A stretch of 64,000 nt of DNA from Trichoplusia ni (Eukaryota; Arthropoda; Insecta; Lepidoptera; Noctuidae). A program made the translations under genes and the position numbers. Below, one piece after another: positions 1 through 11,949 of this stretch (positions within the stretch are counted from its first letter, which is position 1; each line of letters begins with the position of its first letter). Under the pieces are notes generated by a model that saw only the letters and a program-made list of their open reading frames with translations, was not told where the DNA came from and did not search any database. Where the stretch lies: assembly GCF_003590095.1 (NCBI RefSeq), contig NC_039482.1:12665657-12729656 (forward strand), in the 5' to 3' direction.

Positions 1-761
1 TATTATTAACCAAAACAAGGAAAACGATCTGTTTTTATCGCTGGCATGTCAGGACAAGCAATTTATCTCGTAAACGATGACAAGACAAATCTAATGGGAT
101 TCTGATGTATCACCCTGTATCGTTTTGGTAATAAAATCACTCTTAACCCAAAATTTGTTGAATGGTTGAGAATTATCTAAAAAAGCAGTATTTCTTCGGA
201 AAATTTCAAGGTTTTTGAATATATTTTTATGAGAACCTCTATTTTTAATACCACAAGTGAATTTCTTCAACTGATTTATTTATTTACCAATTATAGTTTT
301 TATGAAATAAGTACTACTCCAATATGAAAATCAAAATATAACGTTTTCTTATTTATTATCTTAAAATATTTTTTCAAGCCAATCAAGCCATACCATACCT
401 ACTCGCACTTATAAACAATGTTGACTTTTATATTTACTCCGGTTCAGAATTAACAAACAATTCGATTCAAAAATATTCAACCTTGAGCCAACACTGCTTA
501 CAGTTAAACTATTCTGAAGAGCATAAATTGCATTCAAACTACATACTAAACTCCATTTAACAGACGTTCTTACATTACAATAAAACTCGCTCTCTGCCTG
601 CGTTCAGTTATCGACTAAAGTTGTTAACTCAATGCCTATAAAATCTAGATTACTGATAGATATCTGTGGTTCTCCCACGCAGAACAGAATTAGGCATTTT
701 CATTCAAATGCACGATGTCTGGTCAGCTATACAAGTGGATTTGATGGATTAACACGGACTC
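1..761. other. unique AT-rich DNA, no feature seen
   Basis: Low-complexity-poor but AT-rich sequence with stops in all frames. I see no splice-flanked open frame, no tRNA boxes and no repeat shared with the rest of the window. Intronic or intergenic DNA is the simplest reading. Confidence 0.5.
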
Positions 762-822
762 ACCTGTCTAGTGGACTGCTATACCGGAGGTCGTGGGTTC
801 GATTCTCACCCAGCACAAACTA
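762..822 (+). repeat. tRNA-derived SINE fragment (head region)
   Basis: Carries the same 'gactgctataccggaggtcgtgggttcgat' type head as the SINE copies near 12.2 and 52.3 kb, including a B box (GGTTCGATTCT) at about 796-806. The A-box side is degraded and the tail is missing, so this is an old 5' fragment of that SINE family and not a functional tRNA. Confidence 0.65.
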
Positions 823-920
823 TGAAAGATATATAGTTTGTGCTTTAATTCGAAGAAAATAAAGTAAACAACAAGTACGGTCGTTTTGATGCATGCCAAT
901 TTTTTGTCTTAAATATGTTT

Positions 921-962
921 TGTTAGCCTGTCCTGGGTGACTCGCACTTGGCCGGTTTTAAA
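921..962 (+). repeat. fragment of an interspersed repeat ('gactcgcacttggccgg' end)
   Basis: The phrase 'tgactcgcacttggccgg' is a terminal motif I recall from a very common lepidopteran repeat. A related end, with 'gcacggaacccc' and 'gtgtccgact', lies near 38.17 kb, and 'ctgactcgcacttg' recurs near 55.36 kb. Only the end is preserved here. Confidence 0.35.
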
Positions 963-1161
963 TTGTGACTACCTAATTTGTTTTCCCATTTTTGTACTAT
1001 GCTATTGTCTTTGGTTACATTCATCGTTTAAATTTTGATAGTATTCATGGATATTTGTTTCTGACTGTACAAAGTACATTGGTATGCAAAAGTGTATAGT
1101 AACGTATGGACTGGGACATAATCCCGTACCTGTACAATATGCATCTAAAGCCGTATTCTTT

Positions 1162-1218
1162 CTTTTGTGACAGAGATAGCGCACTATCCTGCATGTAGTG
1201 GCATCTCGCTTCCACAAC
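1162..1218. repeat. ~55-bp interspersed palindrome (copy 1)
   Basis: Left half 'TTGTGACAGAGATAGCGC' and right half 'GGCATCTCGCTTCCACAA' form an imperfect hairpin with a short loop. The same architecture (TTGTGgaAGCGAGAT ... ATCTCGCTTcCACAA around a CpG-rich core) recurs at nine other places in the window, in unrelated flanks. It lies inside a long minus-strand open frame that is therefore probably spurious. Confidence 0.7.
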
Positions 1219-1439
1219 GCGACCGGTACTGCTTTTGGGATTGTGGTAAGGGCTAGCATGCAATTTGCGACTATTGTAGTCCGATAGAGTTTTTTAGTAA
1301 CTGGAAACCGATCTGTTCTGTGGTTTTGTGTGCAAAAATAATTTCTGGAGAAATAATATTTGCCAGTAAATAAGTTTATTCTGCTAGTTTGCATTACACT
1401 ATCGATAAGATCCTTATTATTTTGTCACGTTTAATTTGC

Positions 1440-1560
1440 ATGTTTGTGAGACCCCCGTCTCACTCACTCAAAATTAAATCAGATGCACAAGACTCCTAGA
1501 CTCAGATCATGCATGATCACAAACAAATCCCTATCCAACGGGACCTCTGGTTTAAGATCT
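1440..1560 (-). repeat. degraded SINE fragment, minus orientation
   Basis: Contains degraded minus-strand forms of the 'ctgagtctgggtgt' body motif seen in copies near 2.1, 35.8 and 55.7 kb ('actcctagactcagat') and of the 'acaaatg..tgtgatc' segment. The RNA polymerase III boxes are too worn to place. Confidence 0.35.
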
Positions 1561-1999
1561 ACTTACTTAATTTACTTAATTTAGATGGACTTGGAAACAA
1601 ATTTGGCCAGGACAAGAAAACCACCAAAAGGTCCTGCCTTGTTGCCTGGTTTACGAGAACATCTATATTCTAGTACAAGTCATAAAATTACACTTAACAA
1701 CAATAAAACAGCAATAAATTACACGAAATTCGACCTTAAGTACTCTCATGAATCTTCGAACAGTGATCGAATTTACCTTCGATATTTCCACAAACATTTT
1801 TCACTTTAACAGCACTCTCAAACGGAAAACAGTGACCTTTGATTCGGAGAGAAACTCTGCAGTAATAAATCAAGTCACAACCCAAATTACCACTTCGGTA
1901 AAGAAACTGTGCCAAATGTCGTGTTTAAGTGTTTTGGGTTTATTCTCTTAGCAAAGAACCCTCTGGAGTTATTATGGCTTCGAGAATATTTTCATATTG

Positions 2000-2180
2000 T
2001 TATAATATTTCATGAGCAGCGCCAAAATCCGTTGCGCGCGACGTGTCGCATGGTCGATCCCCGCGTAGAATAAGTATTTGTGTGATCCACGAATGGTTGT
2101 CCTGAGTCTGGGTGTTTTTGTGCAATGTGCTTAGACTTAAATGTTTGTGAAACTCAAGCGACATAAGGATTAAATTCCTT
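2000..2180 (+). repeat. tRNA-derived SINE (Ser/Leu-like head family)
   Basis: The segment has a degraded B box with 'ggtcgatccccgcg', then 'gtgatccacgaatggttgt', 'ctgagtctgggtgt' and finally 'cataaggattaaattcctta'. The same ordered blocks occur at 35.72-35.93 kb, where the A box is readable, and in pieces at several other sites. This supports one SINE family. Confidence 0.6.
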
Positions 2181-2757
2181 AGAGCAGTTGTTTTTAAGGG
2201 GAAAAATATTATGGAATGGCTTAAAAATATTAGTAGTACATGCCATAAAAAGACTAGAGGACGATGTTAACAAAGCTACAACAACAAGGCTATGTTGAGA
2301 AAAGATCCTATTTTGAAATAATTCAAAATTTATCAATCGTTTTTTAACTTCGATTTTTTTGTTATAATCATCTGCGAAAATTTCTTCCGTCTAGCTACCA
2401 CGGTTAATAAGATGGAGTCTGGTGATAGCCACACAAACATTGGAAATTATCAACAAAGTGCTGCTTTTTTGCCTTTTGTGTAAATATTAGTACTAAATAT
2501 AAATTAAAGTACGCAATTCTATATCACTCTGCGCAATATGAAACTGAGTGAGGCAAAGGAAACCAAACTATGCAATAAAACAACAGTTTAAAGGCTCTAG
2601 AGTCTTGGCAGCTAGTACTCAACTGTTTTATTGTTCACCTAAACGATGCAGAACAAGCGCAAAATAGATCTACGGCTAAAGTATTGACTAAGGATGATGA
2701 GGAAATTAGAGAAAGGACGAAAAGATTTAATAGTAGCCGATGGATAATAAGCGAATG

Positions 2758-2930
2758 TTATTAAATGATGTAACGGTTTACTCACGCGTATTTATCGGGG
2801 TAGCCCGACTAGTAGAGTTCGACTCGCGATCCCGCCGCGTCTGCTCATGATTAAGCACTCCGGTTGGGTCCGAAACTAGTCGGGCTACCCCGATAAATAC
2901 GCGTGAGTAAACCGTTACATCATTTAATAA
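2758..2930. mobile_element. fold-back MITE with perfect 55-bp terminal arms
   Basis: Left arm 2758-2812 and right arm 2876-2930 are exact reverse complements over 55 bp. The outer ends are 'ttattaaatgatgtaacgg' and the inner ends 'tagcccgactag'. The 63-bp loop is CpG-rich (contains 'gatcccgccgcgtctgctca'). No open reading frame is present. Nine more or less complete relatives occur in the window, several retaining only one arm plus part of the loop. Identical arms suggest either recent insertion or gene conversion. It is non-autonomous; the mobilising transposase is unknown to me. Confidence 0.88.
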
Positions 2931-3541
2931 TGAATCAGTCTCACGATAGTTATTATAAAAATAAACGAATGTTTTAGTGTGTTTTTACTGTAAGCTATGT
3001 GACCTAAGATTCTCATGAAATCGTTGAAGTTAATTGAAAATTTTCACTAATCCCGGTATATAGCAGTGATCGTCTATTAGTATGATACGTTGGTCTACCA
3101 AATAAAACGTAGATTGGAATCCCGAAAAGCACAAATAGCTTTTCTAATTCTTGTGTATTACCTAAGTAACAAAATAATAATCACTAGTAAAAACACTGAT
3201 GCAACAGATCCAAGACATGAGAGATTTTTGCCATACATATAGTTCAAACTCTGACTCTATCTTTGAAAATAACATATCAGTATTCATGAAAAAAGAGAGA
3301 AGAGAAGAAGAAAGGAGAGTATTTAACATGGTGCTGTTGAAAAATCTAACAATCCTTCACTTGTGTTAAGTAACCTGAACTTTTAGATCTCTGCCACTCA
3401 ATCAAACTTAACCAACGACCTCATAAAGCATTCCCAGTCGTCAATTGTAATTAGTGACAAATGAACGTCGAGCGTCGAGTTATCCAAATCAATGCCTGTA
3501 CCAAGCTCTTAAAATTTCCCTCTCAACTAACCTCTTCCTAA

Positions 3542-3595
3542 TGTGGAAGCGAGATGGCGCCATACAAAAAGAGTAGCGCTGTCTCCCTTTTACAA
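3542..3595. repeat. ~55-bp interspersed palindrome (copy 2)
   Basis: Begins 'TGTGGAAGCGAGATGGCGC' and ends 'AGCGCTGTCTCCCTTTTACA'. The outer arms pair with a few mismatches and the loop is A-rich. Same family as the copy near 1.19 kb. Confidence 0.65.
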
Positions 3596-5883
3596 AAGCA
3601 GTATTTCTACTTCAAGAGTTAGAGTAGAGGCTATATGAGATTCGGGTATTCAAAGATAGCATTGATTGCAAAGCGAGTGGTTTACGAGAGGGATTAATTA
3701 CCGAAAGCTTAGATTGTCGGTCTGACTGTACTGAAATGTGATTTAGAATTAGTGATGTTTATCCACTATGCGCTCTTGAATCACTGAGCTCGTCCTATGA
3801 AAATTGGGGTGCTGTTGTGTTCTTGTATATCGTCAGTGTCATTTCTGATCTAAAAGGACATGATTTGTCAATGTAACAGTAATGATGTGATAATTTTAAA
3901 AGTAGGGCATAAAATATTGGGCATGTTTCTGTTTACCCCCGTGTGTACTTTGTTTATTCTTCGAAAAGAGAGTTAAATAAGCGGAATATCAGGACATTCT
4001 TTCTCCGCTTCCGCTCAACCCAAAGCGTGAGGAGTAATTTAATGAATACGCATTAGAAACAAAAACTACTGACTTATTCCATAAATATTTCGAATCATTC
4101 TTACAATAAAAATGCTGCAAATATTTCAACATATTACTTGCATTTCTAAATTATGAAAGTTTTTTATTTTACTTAAACCAAGAGTCGTCCACGCTCAGCT
4201 GTAGTTTATTTAAAGCCGATGATGATAAATCCATCTTAACGGTAATCCTTTACCCAACAGTAGGATATTAACAAACCTATTTCTTCTGGAACGAAATAAT
4301 ATATTAAGACGATGACCCGAAAATATTCGAGGAAGATAGAACTGGACCTCACATCTTACATTAACAGATCCTTTTATAATCCTAAGTCCATTACACAAAG
4401 GGAAAGCTACGAATATTGTTGGCTTCCCTTTACTATTGACCTCCAGTCCCTTTTGGAATAATGGTTCCGCACACTGGGAAACGTAACCCGACACCCACTA
4501 TTTCTGCCTTTTCCTAGCCATTTTCGGCCCATTTTCTGGGCATTTTTGGTTATTTTCGGGATCCAACGGAATCCCAAACGTATAAGATACATCTTAATGG
4601 GATTAAGTTTCTTTGTATTGTGTTAGAGAGTTCTTTATTTGTCTCCGTTATTGACTTACAGTTTTACCTAGTTATTGAATCTTTCAAATTTATTATTTCT
4701 GCCAGTAACTTTTGTTAAGAAGAATTTAGAACGATTAATTTAATTTTAAAGAATAAAGAAGGTATGTTATGTTTTGCAATTCACAGATTTTTTTGTGTAT
4801 ATTAATAAATATTGTGAAGTGTCGTGGAATATCAATCGTGATCTGCTCAACATCTAGATTTTTGCGTTCTCTCATCGATTCAACAACATCGGTTTTTCAT
4901 ATAATGCTTTGTTAGCTTTAACTGACAAGGTATAGTTAGTTGCACATACCTACATTTGTAAATTATTTATTTAAGAACTGAAGGCATTGTAACGTGGCTT
5001 CTGTTCCAAAACACTCGAAATTTTTGAGAGTTTTTTTTTAAATTCGAGTAGTAAAATCCACAAAGGTATAAAGTTAAACCCTTTTTGGACAATGCAATTA
5101 AAGAGAGATCGACGTTTAATAACCCCTGATAACTTTATAATACAAAAGCCCTTTGAACTCAAATGTGATTCACAGTGAACAGTGATTTCTTAGGACTGTC
5201 CATGATTAAAGACTTCTCAATTAATTAAATGGGTATTGTTTACTAGTGATTTGTAAAGTTAAATTATTATTCGTCCATTTTCGTAATTCTTAGAAAGTTG
5301 TTGTTTAGTGGAGTTGTTCTACAAAACCACTACATTGCAAGTAAGTAAAACCGGTCAAGTTTAAGACGGACCAAAAAAAAAATGAAGCCAAAAAAATTGA
5401 CGGATGGCAGAACTATTTCTCACTCAACAAATAACTGAGTTTAACAATCTTTCACTTAACCTCATTCGTAAATTGTTTAATTTAATTTGATGCAAAAACG
5501 GTATTAAAAAATAAAAGAGAACAATACGAACACATATTTTTAAAATTGCCAATCATTATTAAATACATACTCCAATCCCATCCAGACTCAACTTCATCAT
5601 AAAATTCCACAAAATAAAATTTCAGAGGAAATAATAATAAAATATTATCTGTTTTCAAGATGGGGCATTCACTTCGAATGCTGATGTTATCAAAGGTTTC
5701 GCCTCTCACCTGAATTCATGGCGGACTTTCACAGCTTCCAATAGAATATAGATTGCTTCTTACAGAATATGTCACTGGTTATCATAAGTAGTGATATATT
5801 TCGTAGAGGAAGTTCGTTTCTAAGATATCATTTTTATCGTGAGGTGGATTTAAATAATTGGTTAATTAATAGCAGTTTCTTTA
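3596..5883. other. AT-rich DNA, no supported gene
   Basis: Two overlapping minus-strand open frames (94 and 61 codons around 4210-4592) lack a convincing start context, donor site or codon bias. No repeats shared with the window were noticed. Treated as intronic or intergenic. Confidence 0.4.
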
Positions 5884-5965
5884 CGTATAGGAGTTCGATT
5901 CGCGAGTCGACCACCATGTCAGCTCGGTATAGGACTCCGGTTATGTCCAAAAATGAGTAACATTC
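5884..5965. mobile_element. fold-back MITE remnant (loop and part of one arm)
   Basis: Contains degenerate forms of the MITE loop: 'gagttcgattcgcgagtcga', 'atgtcagctc' and 'ggactccggttatgtcc', followed by 'gagtaacattcaa'. Most of both arms is lost. It explains the short open frame crossing this position. Confidence 0.5.
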
Positions 5966-6054
5966 AAATTCAATTTAGAGTACAATAAAATAGGGACGAG
6001 CACTTTGCATAGATCTGGCCTCTGTTATCCATAGACTGAAAATAAGTGGAAGGT

Positions 6055-6115
6055 TGAAATGGAGGCATTTACCCTGCAGTGGGATACTAATGGCAGATAA
6101 TAATAACAATATTAG
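6055..6115 (+). mobile_element. non-LTR retrotransposon 3' tail
   Basis: 'ggaggcatttaccctgcagt' followed by 'gggatac' and an A+T-rich 'taataataac' tail matches the 3' end signature of common lepidopteran LINEs, normally 'gaggcctatgcccagcagtgggac' plus a short tandem tail. Related tails occur near 48.74 and 62.51 kb. A 5'-truncated insertion is the likely origin. Confidence 0.5.
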
Positions 6116-7771
6116 AGACCAAAGATTGCCGTAAAGAAGAGAAAGCCTTTCACTGCAGTAGGCTTTTAAAAGCTAGAAATGATAAGACTAACATAATAGC
6201 ACCAAGTGGTAAATTTTGTGAGGTTGTTGTTTCTGGTAAATTTTAGGGGAAAAAATACTGACATTTAGAAACTTGCAAAAGTAACATTAGCGAAAGACCC
6301 CAAAAAAAATGGAAATGGCGGAAAAAACAAAATACCGTCCTCAAATATTGATTTCCCCATTGCCGCAAGAATATAAACACATGCAAAGCTATTATGTTTG
6401 CCTTCAAAATGTGACGTCATAATACGTTGTCAATCCATCATGTCCCGTGCCATACATCAATTTTGTTCGCGTCGAATGTCCGTTCGTTAATGACAGAATA
6501 GGTGACTTCATTGAATACTCTATTCATTCTTTTCACTGCCCAACGTAGAGCAATGAATGAGGATTTCAAGTCAATATCTTTTTGAAAAGAAGTATTGAAA
6601 TTCATAATTAGGACCTATTTAAATTATGAATTTGAGTGTCTTTAAGTTGTATAAGGGGAAGAAATTGAGTGAGGATTTTTTATTTATTTGCCTTTATTTC
6701 ACACAGAGCCACACAAAACCGTTAAGTACAATGGTTTTGTTTAACAATTGTTTTAGTTCAGACAAATAAAACATAATTTAGATAGTTGAACACAATATGC
6801 GTAAAATAAAATACAGTTGGCGCATACGCATTTGCATGCATATACAATTCTTGGCAGTAAATTCGTATTTGGAAAGCCATGCGATGCGGTTAACATTTGC
6901 AAACATGCAATGACCTTACTCGGATCGACCGGAACGTTCGCAAATATGAGGAACCCGCATATACGATCGATTTATGTCGTCTCAATAGTGAAGAATTTAG
7001 TATACTGTAATAAGGTTAGTCAAAAAAATACGAAATAGTCACACAAAACTTCAAAAAAATAGGTACGTTCCTTTTTCTTTCATCGCGTTAACAAAAAATT
7101 ATAATTTTAAATAAAATAATGCATTTACTAGAAACGATTTTTTAAGGCAAGTTACATACTAGACACAACACATGATTATATGATTGACGACATATGTTAT
7201 GATATGTTTCACCATCTGTAGATAATGCATTTTTTTAACTATAAAACTAAAGATACCTTTCTAACGTTTTTGGAAATCTCTTACAAAAAAAATCGATTTA
7301 TTTTAAAATATCCAATTTTCAATACTTATACCTCATATTCTCAAATACAACATCTGTTCAATAAAGTTGCATTAGAGCTAAGCATTGGACTTATCGAGAC
7401 CGGTCTCTCACTTTGCTAGTTCAAAAGTTCGATAAGTTGTTTCAGTTTTTGCATTTGTTATAAAAGTGAACAGTTTAGGAGCTTTTGTTCAATTTTAAAC
7501 AAACAGTTTGTCAAGAAACTTAAAACTATCGAAAAGTTTATATTAGACACAGCGTCGATAGAAAACTGATGCTTTATTGAATTATTGAAAGTTGTGATAT
7601 ATGTTCTTCAACAAACTTTAATGATAGATTAAGGTCTATCTGATAATCCCTTTAAATAAAAATTGTTATTCTAATGACATTTGACTTGAGACAATAGGAA
7701 AAAGTAAAATTGCTTACAATGAAGATCTTAAAACTTTTTTTAAACTTTTCCCGCGTTAAGGAATCTAATCA
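6116..7771. other. AT-rich DNA, nothing supported
   Basis: Contains 60-75-codon open frames with AT-driven composition and no splice context. A retropseudogene-like poly(T)/A+T tract lies near 6.68 kb. I see no RNA gene or shared repeat. Confidence 0.4.
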
Positions 7772-7935
7772 TTGTGTTGCGGGCGTTTTCACAAACATTC
7801 AAGTCACATGCACATAGACACCCAGACTCAGAACAAGCATTTGTGTACTACACAAAGGCTTGTCCTACGAGGAGACCGAACCGTGAAATCAACCACTCGG
7901 TTATCCGAGCAGTCAAAAGTCTGTATATCTATATA
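7772..7935 (-). repeat. tRNA-derived SINE, minus orientation
   Basis: On the minus strand it reads '...ctgagtctgggtgtctatgt' preceded by 'gtagtacacaaatgcttgt', the same blocks as in the 35.8-kb copy. Upstream, 'ccgagtggttgat' fits a worn Ser/Leu-type A-box region. The 68-codon open frame here is a by-product of the SINE. Confidence 0.55.
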
Positions 7936-8087
7936 AAATGCTATATGCCTAATCATAACACAGACAGCGCAGATATGTGAACTTAACGACAATTTACATA
8001 GTGATTTACAAAATCCATTTTGGGGTAGAAATTACAATTGTTTAAGGTAATTGGTTTTTTACCTAGAAATTAATGACAGAATCATGT

Positions 8088-8200
8088 TACCAAGGCTGAG
8101 TTTTTTGTTCGTCTGTCACACGAACCGTGATAGTAAGACAGTACAATCAGATAATGTTTTTTGTATTAATTATAACGACAAAATATAAAAGTTATTAAGT
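8088..8200 (+). repeat. fragment of interspersed repeat family B
   Basis: 'ttcgtctgtcacacgaaccg' and 'tgatagtaagacag' resemble an internal block of a common lepidopteran repeat whose other parts appear at 20,985-21,440, 23,060-23,210 and (reversed) 54,975-55,300. Boundaries are approximate. Confidence 0.35.
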
Positions 8201-8224
8201 AACATTTGGTCACATGAATTGTAA

Positions 8225-8465
8225 TGTACCCTCAACTCGCGTCCAGCTTATTTTTGTTGTTTTAGCATCAAAGCCGTCGTAATTTCACCGTTTTCGTTGT
8301 AAATGGTCCTCTCGCGACACATTGCCGTGGCGTGTGTAATTATTCACTGTCATGAGGGCCCTCAATCGCCAGTGACCTAGTTATCCTGGCCTGGGTCTGA
8401 TGCAGGCCTGTTTGGCTATTAATGAGGGTTTGTGAAGCCGGATTGAAAGCGTCACCTTTTTTCTA
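8225..8465. promoter_or_regulatory. candidate conserved non-coding block
   Basis: About 240 bp of conspicuously G+C-richer, single-copy sequence in AT-rich surroundings, with stops in every frame. It contains homeodomain-type cores ('gtaattattcac' near 8336 and 'ctattaatgag' near 8417) and the runs 'gagggccctcaatcgccag' and 'cctggcctgggtctgatgca'. Lack of repeats and a sharp composition change are what is seen; enhancer function is inference. An unrecognised old repeat is the main alternative. Confidence 0.3.
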
Positions 8466-8993
8466 CGACTTTTATACGCATTTTCCTTATTTAGAAAGAT
8501 TATTTTGCTTTACGTGACAGGTTTGGGACACCATTGTTACAGTAGCAAATAAGCTGACTTATCTTAAGCGCAATCAAATGGCAAAAGTTTATAGCGCCTA
8601 GCTCAAAAGTATAATTATAATGTAAATATATCATATACTAAGTCGAAAATCAAGTTACCATCCTAAAAAACAAGATTCAAAAATTGGAATATACGACCTT
8701 AAAGAAAAGAAATCGAAGATTCAACAAACATTCAACAATTGAATCTTTGAATAATAAATGTGGAATGAATTGAAACAGAATATTTATTGAACACAGGATC
8801 ACATTATTATCTCGGAGACGAATTTAACGACAGCTGACGTTTACGAGATAATGAGAATAAAGCATAAAATCTATTCATCCGAAATCGAAATAATATAAAC
8901 CATTGAAACAGAACAGTTTTATTGCGAACTGTGAAAATAAATACAAAGTCGCGAGGCTGAGAAGTAACAAGGAAAATAGTAAATGCAAGAAAA

Positions 8994-9015
8994 ATAGAGT
9001 AGAATAGAATAGAAT
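8994..9015. repeat. (TAGAA)n short tandem repeat
   Basis: Four imperfect units of the pentamer, 'tagagtagaatagaatagaa'. A related 'gaatagaat' start occurs at about 27.14 kb next to a repeat tail, so this may mark the end of an eroded element. Confidence 0.6.
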
Positions 9016-9715
9016 GATGAACATAGATCGCGATCAGCGATTAGAGTAAGTAAGTATAGATCAGCTATAGAAATGACTGAAGCAGTCAGTCCACAGTTTT
9101 TTCAGTTGATAACTGCTAAACGTCCTTATAAACTTCTAAATGTATGCTGTAGATAAATATCATCTAGACACAATGATGATGCTTTTTCACGGACGTTTCT
9201 CGTGGGTGGGAATAAAAAATCCGATCTCTTCTATTGCAGCCAAGGACCATAAAACGGATAAACTTATCTACTAGGTACTAGACTTTTTGGTGAAACTAAG
9301 GAAAAACCGCGGAAAGTAAGACTATAGCACCTGTGGATGCAAGACGGTGCTCTAGTCAAAGCATAGTGGCATCTTTATTACACAACCACATTCAAACCAT
9401 AGAATTTGTGATAGGCAACTGATCTAAAGCAATTAAAACCCCATCAAGAAACATTAAAAAAGAAAAGAAAAAAGGATTCAAGAAGAACCAAATTAAATAA
9501 CAAAACCTCGAAAACCGTTCAGTAGCTCGGAACATTTAGAAATACCAATTAACGAACTCATGATTATTCAGTTTTCTCTTGGTAACCCTACGTAAAACAG
9601 AAGATATAAGGCAGCCTTAAATTTCTCCAGTAAATTTAATCTGGAATATGGTAATCAGGAATCTCGTTATTTCTAAACATTGGATTATTTTTTTAAGCTC
9701 ATTCTGTTTTTCCAT

Positions 9716-9925
9716 TTTGCCGCGATGTTGTTTTGTTCCAAATCGCTCTGATTAAATGCTGATTCGGTTTGTTTACCCCGAATCGTTTTCGATGGTGAAA
9801 TAATCAACAGTGAACTGGGCGCTGCATCTGGCTTCTCTTATTCCGTCATATCCAGATTTTTTATTATCTTTTGTATTCCTTATGAACACTTCGTCGTTTC
9901 TTGTCAAATGCCAAGCGTTACTACA
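9716..9925 (-). pseudogene. possible decayed coding segment, product unknown
   Basis: On the minus strand one frame is open for about 53 codons from 9925 down to about 9778, ending TCG GGG TAA. Typical stretches are SNAWHLTRNDEVFIRN, SGYDGIREARC and FTVDYFTIENDSG. The same frame resumes after the stop, is broken again by a TAA after eight codons, and runs on through MEKQNELKK in a good start context (GCAAAATGG, near 9716). The composition looks protein-like, but a run of this length can arise by chance. A donor-like 'GG|GTAAAC' overlaps the first stop, so an exon ending there is an alternative. I do not recognise the product. Confidence 0.28.
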
Positions 9926-10194
9926 CTGACACTGGTACTATTTTTTATTATCGAAATTCTTAGGTGCTTTCGGTTTTCTCGCGCTGTATTTCTTTAACGT
10001 TTTTAAGTGACAATTACTTATAAATCCCACGAAAATTATACATGTGAGTGTGTTTTTTTTCCTCTTTACACACAAATGGGGACCCGTTTTAGATAAAGTT
10101 AAGGTGGCTGACACCTGACATACATGCTTTTGCAGATTTAACTGACATAATATCAGATAAAACCGCAACTAACAACTAGTAGGTAATACATAAA

Positions 10195-10292
10195 TTCAAA
10201 GAGACATCGGTGTCTACTGGGATTCGAACCTACATCACATAATTTATCTAAGTCGTTAAGCTCATCCGGCTGTCTCACTACCCATTTAGATC
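10195..10292 (-). repeat. tRNA-derived repeat or tRNA pseudogene
   Basis: The minus strand carries a perfect B box (GGTTCGAATCC) near 10,217-10,227. Upstream is 'gtgagacagccggatgagct', a worn A-box region. The acceptor stem does not pair, so this is not a working tRNA gene. The tail differs from the other SINE families in the window. Confidence 0.45.
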
Positions 10293-11949
10293 CATAGTTC
10301 TAGACTAAGTAGATAGTTAGGCCCATTATCTCATCTTTGTGGACTGCTTAAGTTTATCGCAATTGGACTGATTCCTAATTATATGCCTCATTTTATGTCA
10401 TGGCTCTTTCAATGGCGTACACGGGGAGACAGGTCCAAAAATCCTATGTAACATATTATATACGAAAATGTTATCCATGTATCAGGGAACATCTATCCAC
10501 GCCCTGAGGAAGAATAGACATAAACAAAGAAGTTGCAGAACTACTGCTTACTAATTGTCAAAAAATAATTGGTCTGTTTTGCTAAGACGGAATTTGGGTC
10601 AAATTATGGCACCTGCCTTTCTACACGTGGCAATGTAAATGAGTAGGCGAAAATTCACCAGGTTATTATTTTTTCCGTAATTTTCGGTGTATTTCAACTT
10701 CTGACTCGAATAATAATATGATTCATACTTCAGTTGATGATAAATTGGCAACATTTTTAACACATGTATTGAAAAGTTGGACATCAAAATTGGAACTACA
10801 GATTTATTTTTGGAATTGTTATTGAAATTCGTCAAAACACTATCTTTTAAACGAGTTGCAATAGTGCCCAGATATTATGTATAGTTTGACAGGAGAAACT
10901 CTTCCAGTAAAATTCACTTGCATTATTTAGATTTTCGTTTTGTTGAGAGAGTTCTAACAGGTGTTGTTTATGATCTTTGATCCGTACACAGATGGGTAAA
11001 ATTAGATCTAGCGTTTACCTACCATAATGTGTAATAAACTAGGCTTTTAACGTGTTACAACTGCGTATGGTGTGTGTCAATCAAATTTTTAATGAAAGCC
11101 GTTTATTTGTTTTTCGAGGCGGATCAGTTACGGAAAAATACAGTTGAATTTTTGTTCGGAGAAGTTTTAAACCCATATTATATGTTAGGTACAAGAAGTT
11201 GAACAAATTTCATAGGAGATATGAAGAGGGTGTGAAACAAAAGTAAGTGAGGCTTAGTATGGCTGATGAGATGATAAATAGGGTAGAAAGTAAATATTCT
11301 GCGTAATCTGAATGAATGTATATCGAAAAGAGAAGTCTATTTTTAAGCAATCTTAAGTCTCAAAATAAGTTAAAACAAAATTATAAAAGCTCTAAATAAG
11401 TTTATTTAATAAGTAATTTTCTTTGATGACATTTTCTTAAACTAATAAATTACTTGTAGCCAGAGTTTACGAGTCAGAAAACAAGAAACAAATTACTTGA
11501 TACAAAAGCCTATAAAATAAAAAATGAATTTAAAAAACATATTTTAGACAGTTGTGTAATCCGATGCTAAATAGATCGTTATCAAAATATTATTAACAAA
11601 CATTTTATTTCGAATTACGTTTTTTGAGGCATCGACAAAGACACTAGCTTTAGAATATTCACTACTATCTGTAAAATTCTTTATTATATCAATGAGTTAA
11701 TACAATTACAGTTTGTATACGTTATGCTTATCTTATAATAATGTTCCATTGCTCAATAATAAGACGAGTGAATAGCAGACGATAATTAGTCCTCAATTTA
11801 GCCATTTCGGAATTGGGAATCTGGCATCAAAGTTAAGACAATGGGCTACCTAATAACCCATATCAGAACAATGGATCTGAATAGCAGGAGACATGGACAG
11901 GTGAGCTGAACAGCTTCGTCAAATAAGGTATGTATGTACTTCATAGTAA
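10293..11949. other. AT-rich DNA, nothing supported
   Basis: Several minus-strand open frames of about 70 codons are Lys/Asn/Tyr-rich, as expected from base composition. No start context or splice signals stand out. Confidence 0.4.

Noticed and set aside
1002..1394. 130-codon minus-strand open frame
   Set aside because: It runs through a ~55-bp palindrome repeat, has AT-driven composition and no recognised domain; chance is more likely.
4210..4592. Two overlapping minus-strand frames
   Set aside because: No start context, splice site or codon bias; they overlap each other in different frames.
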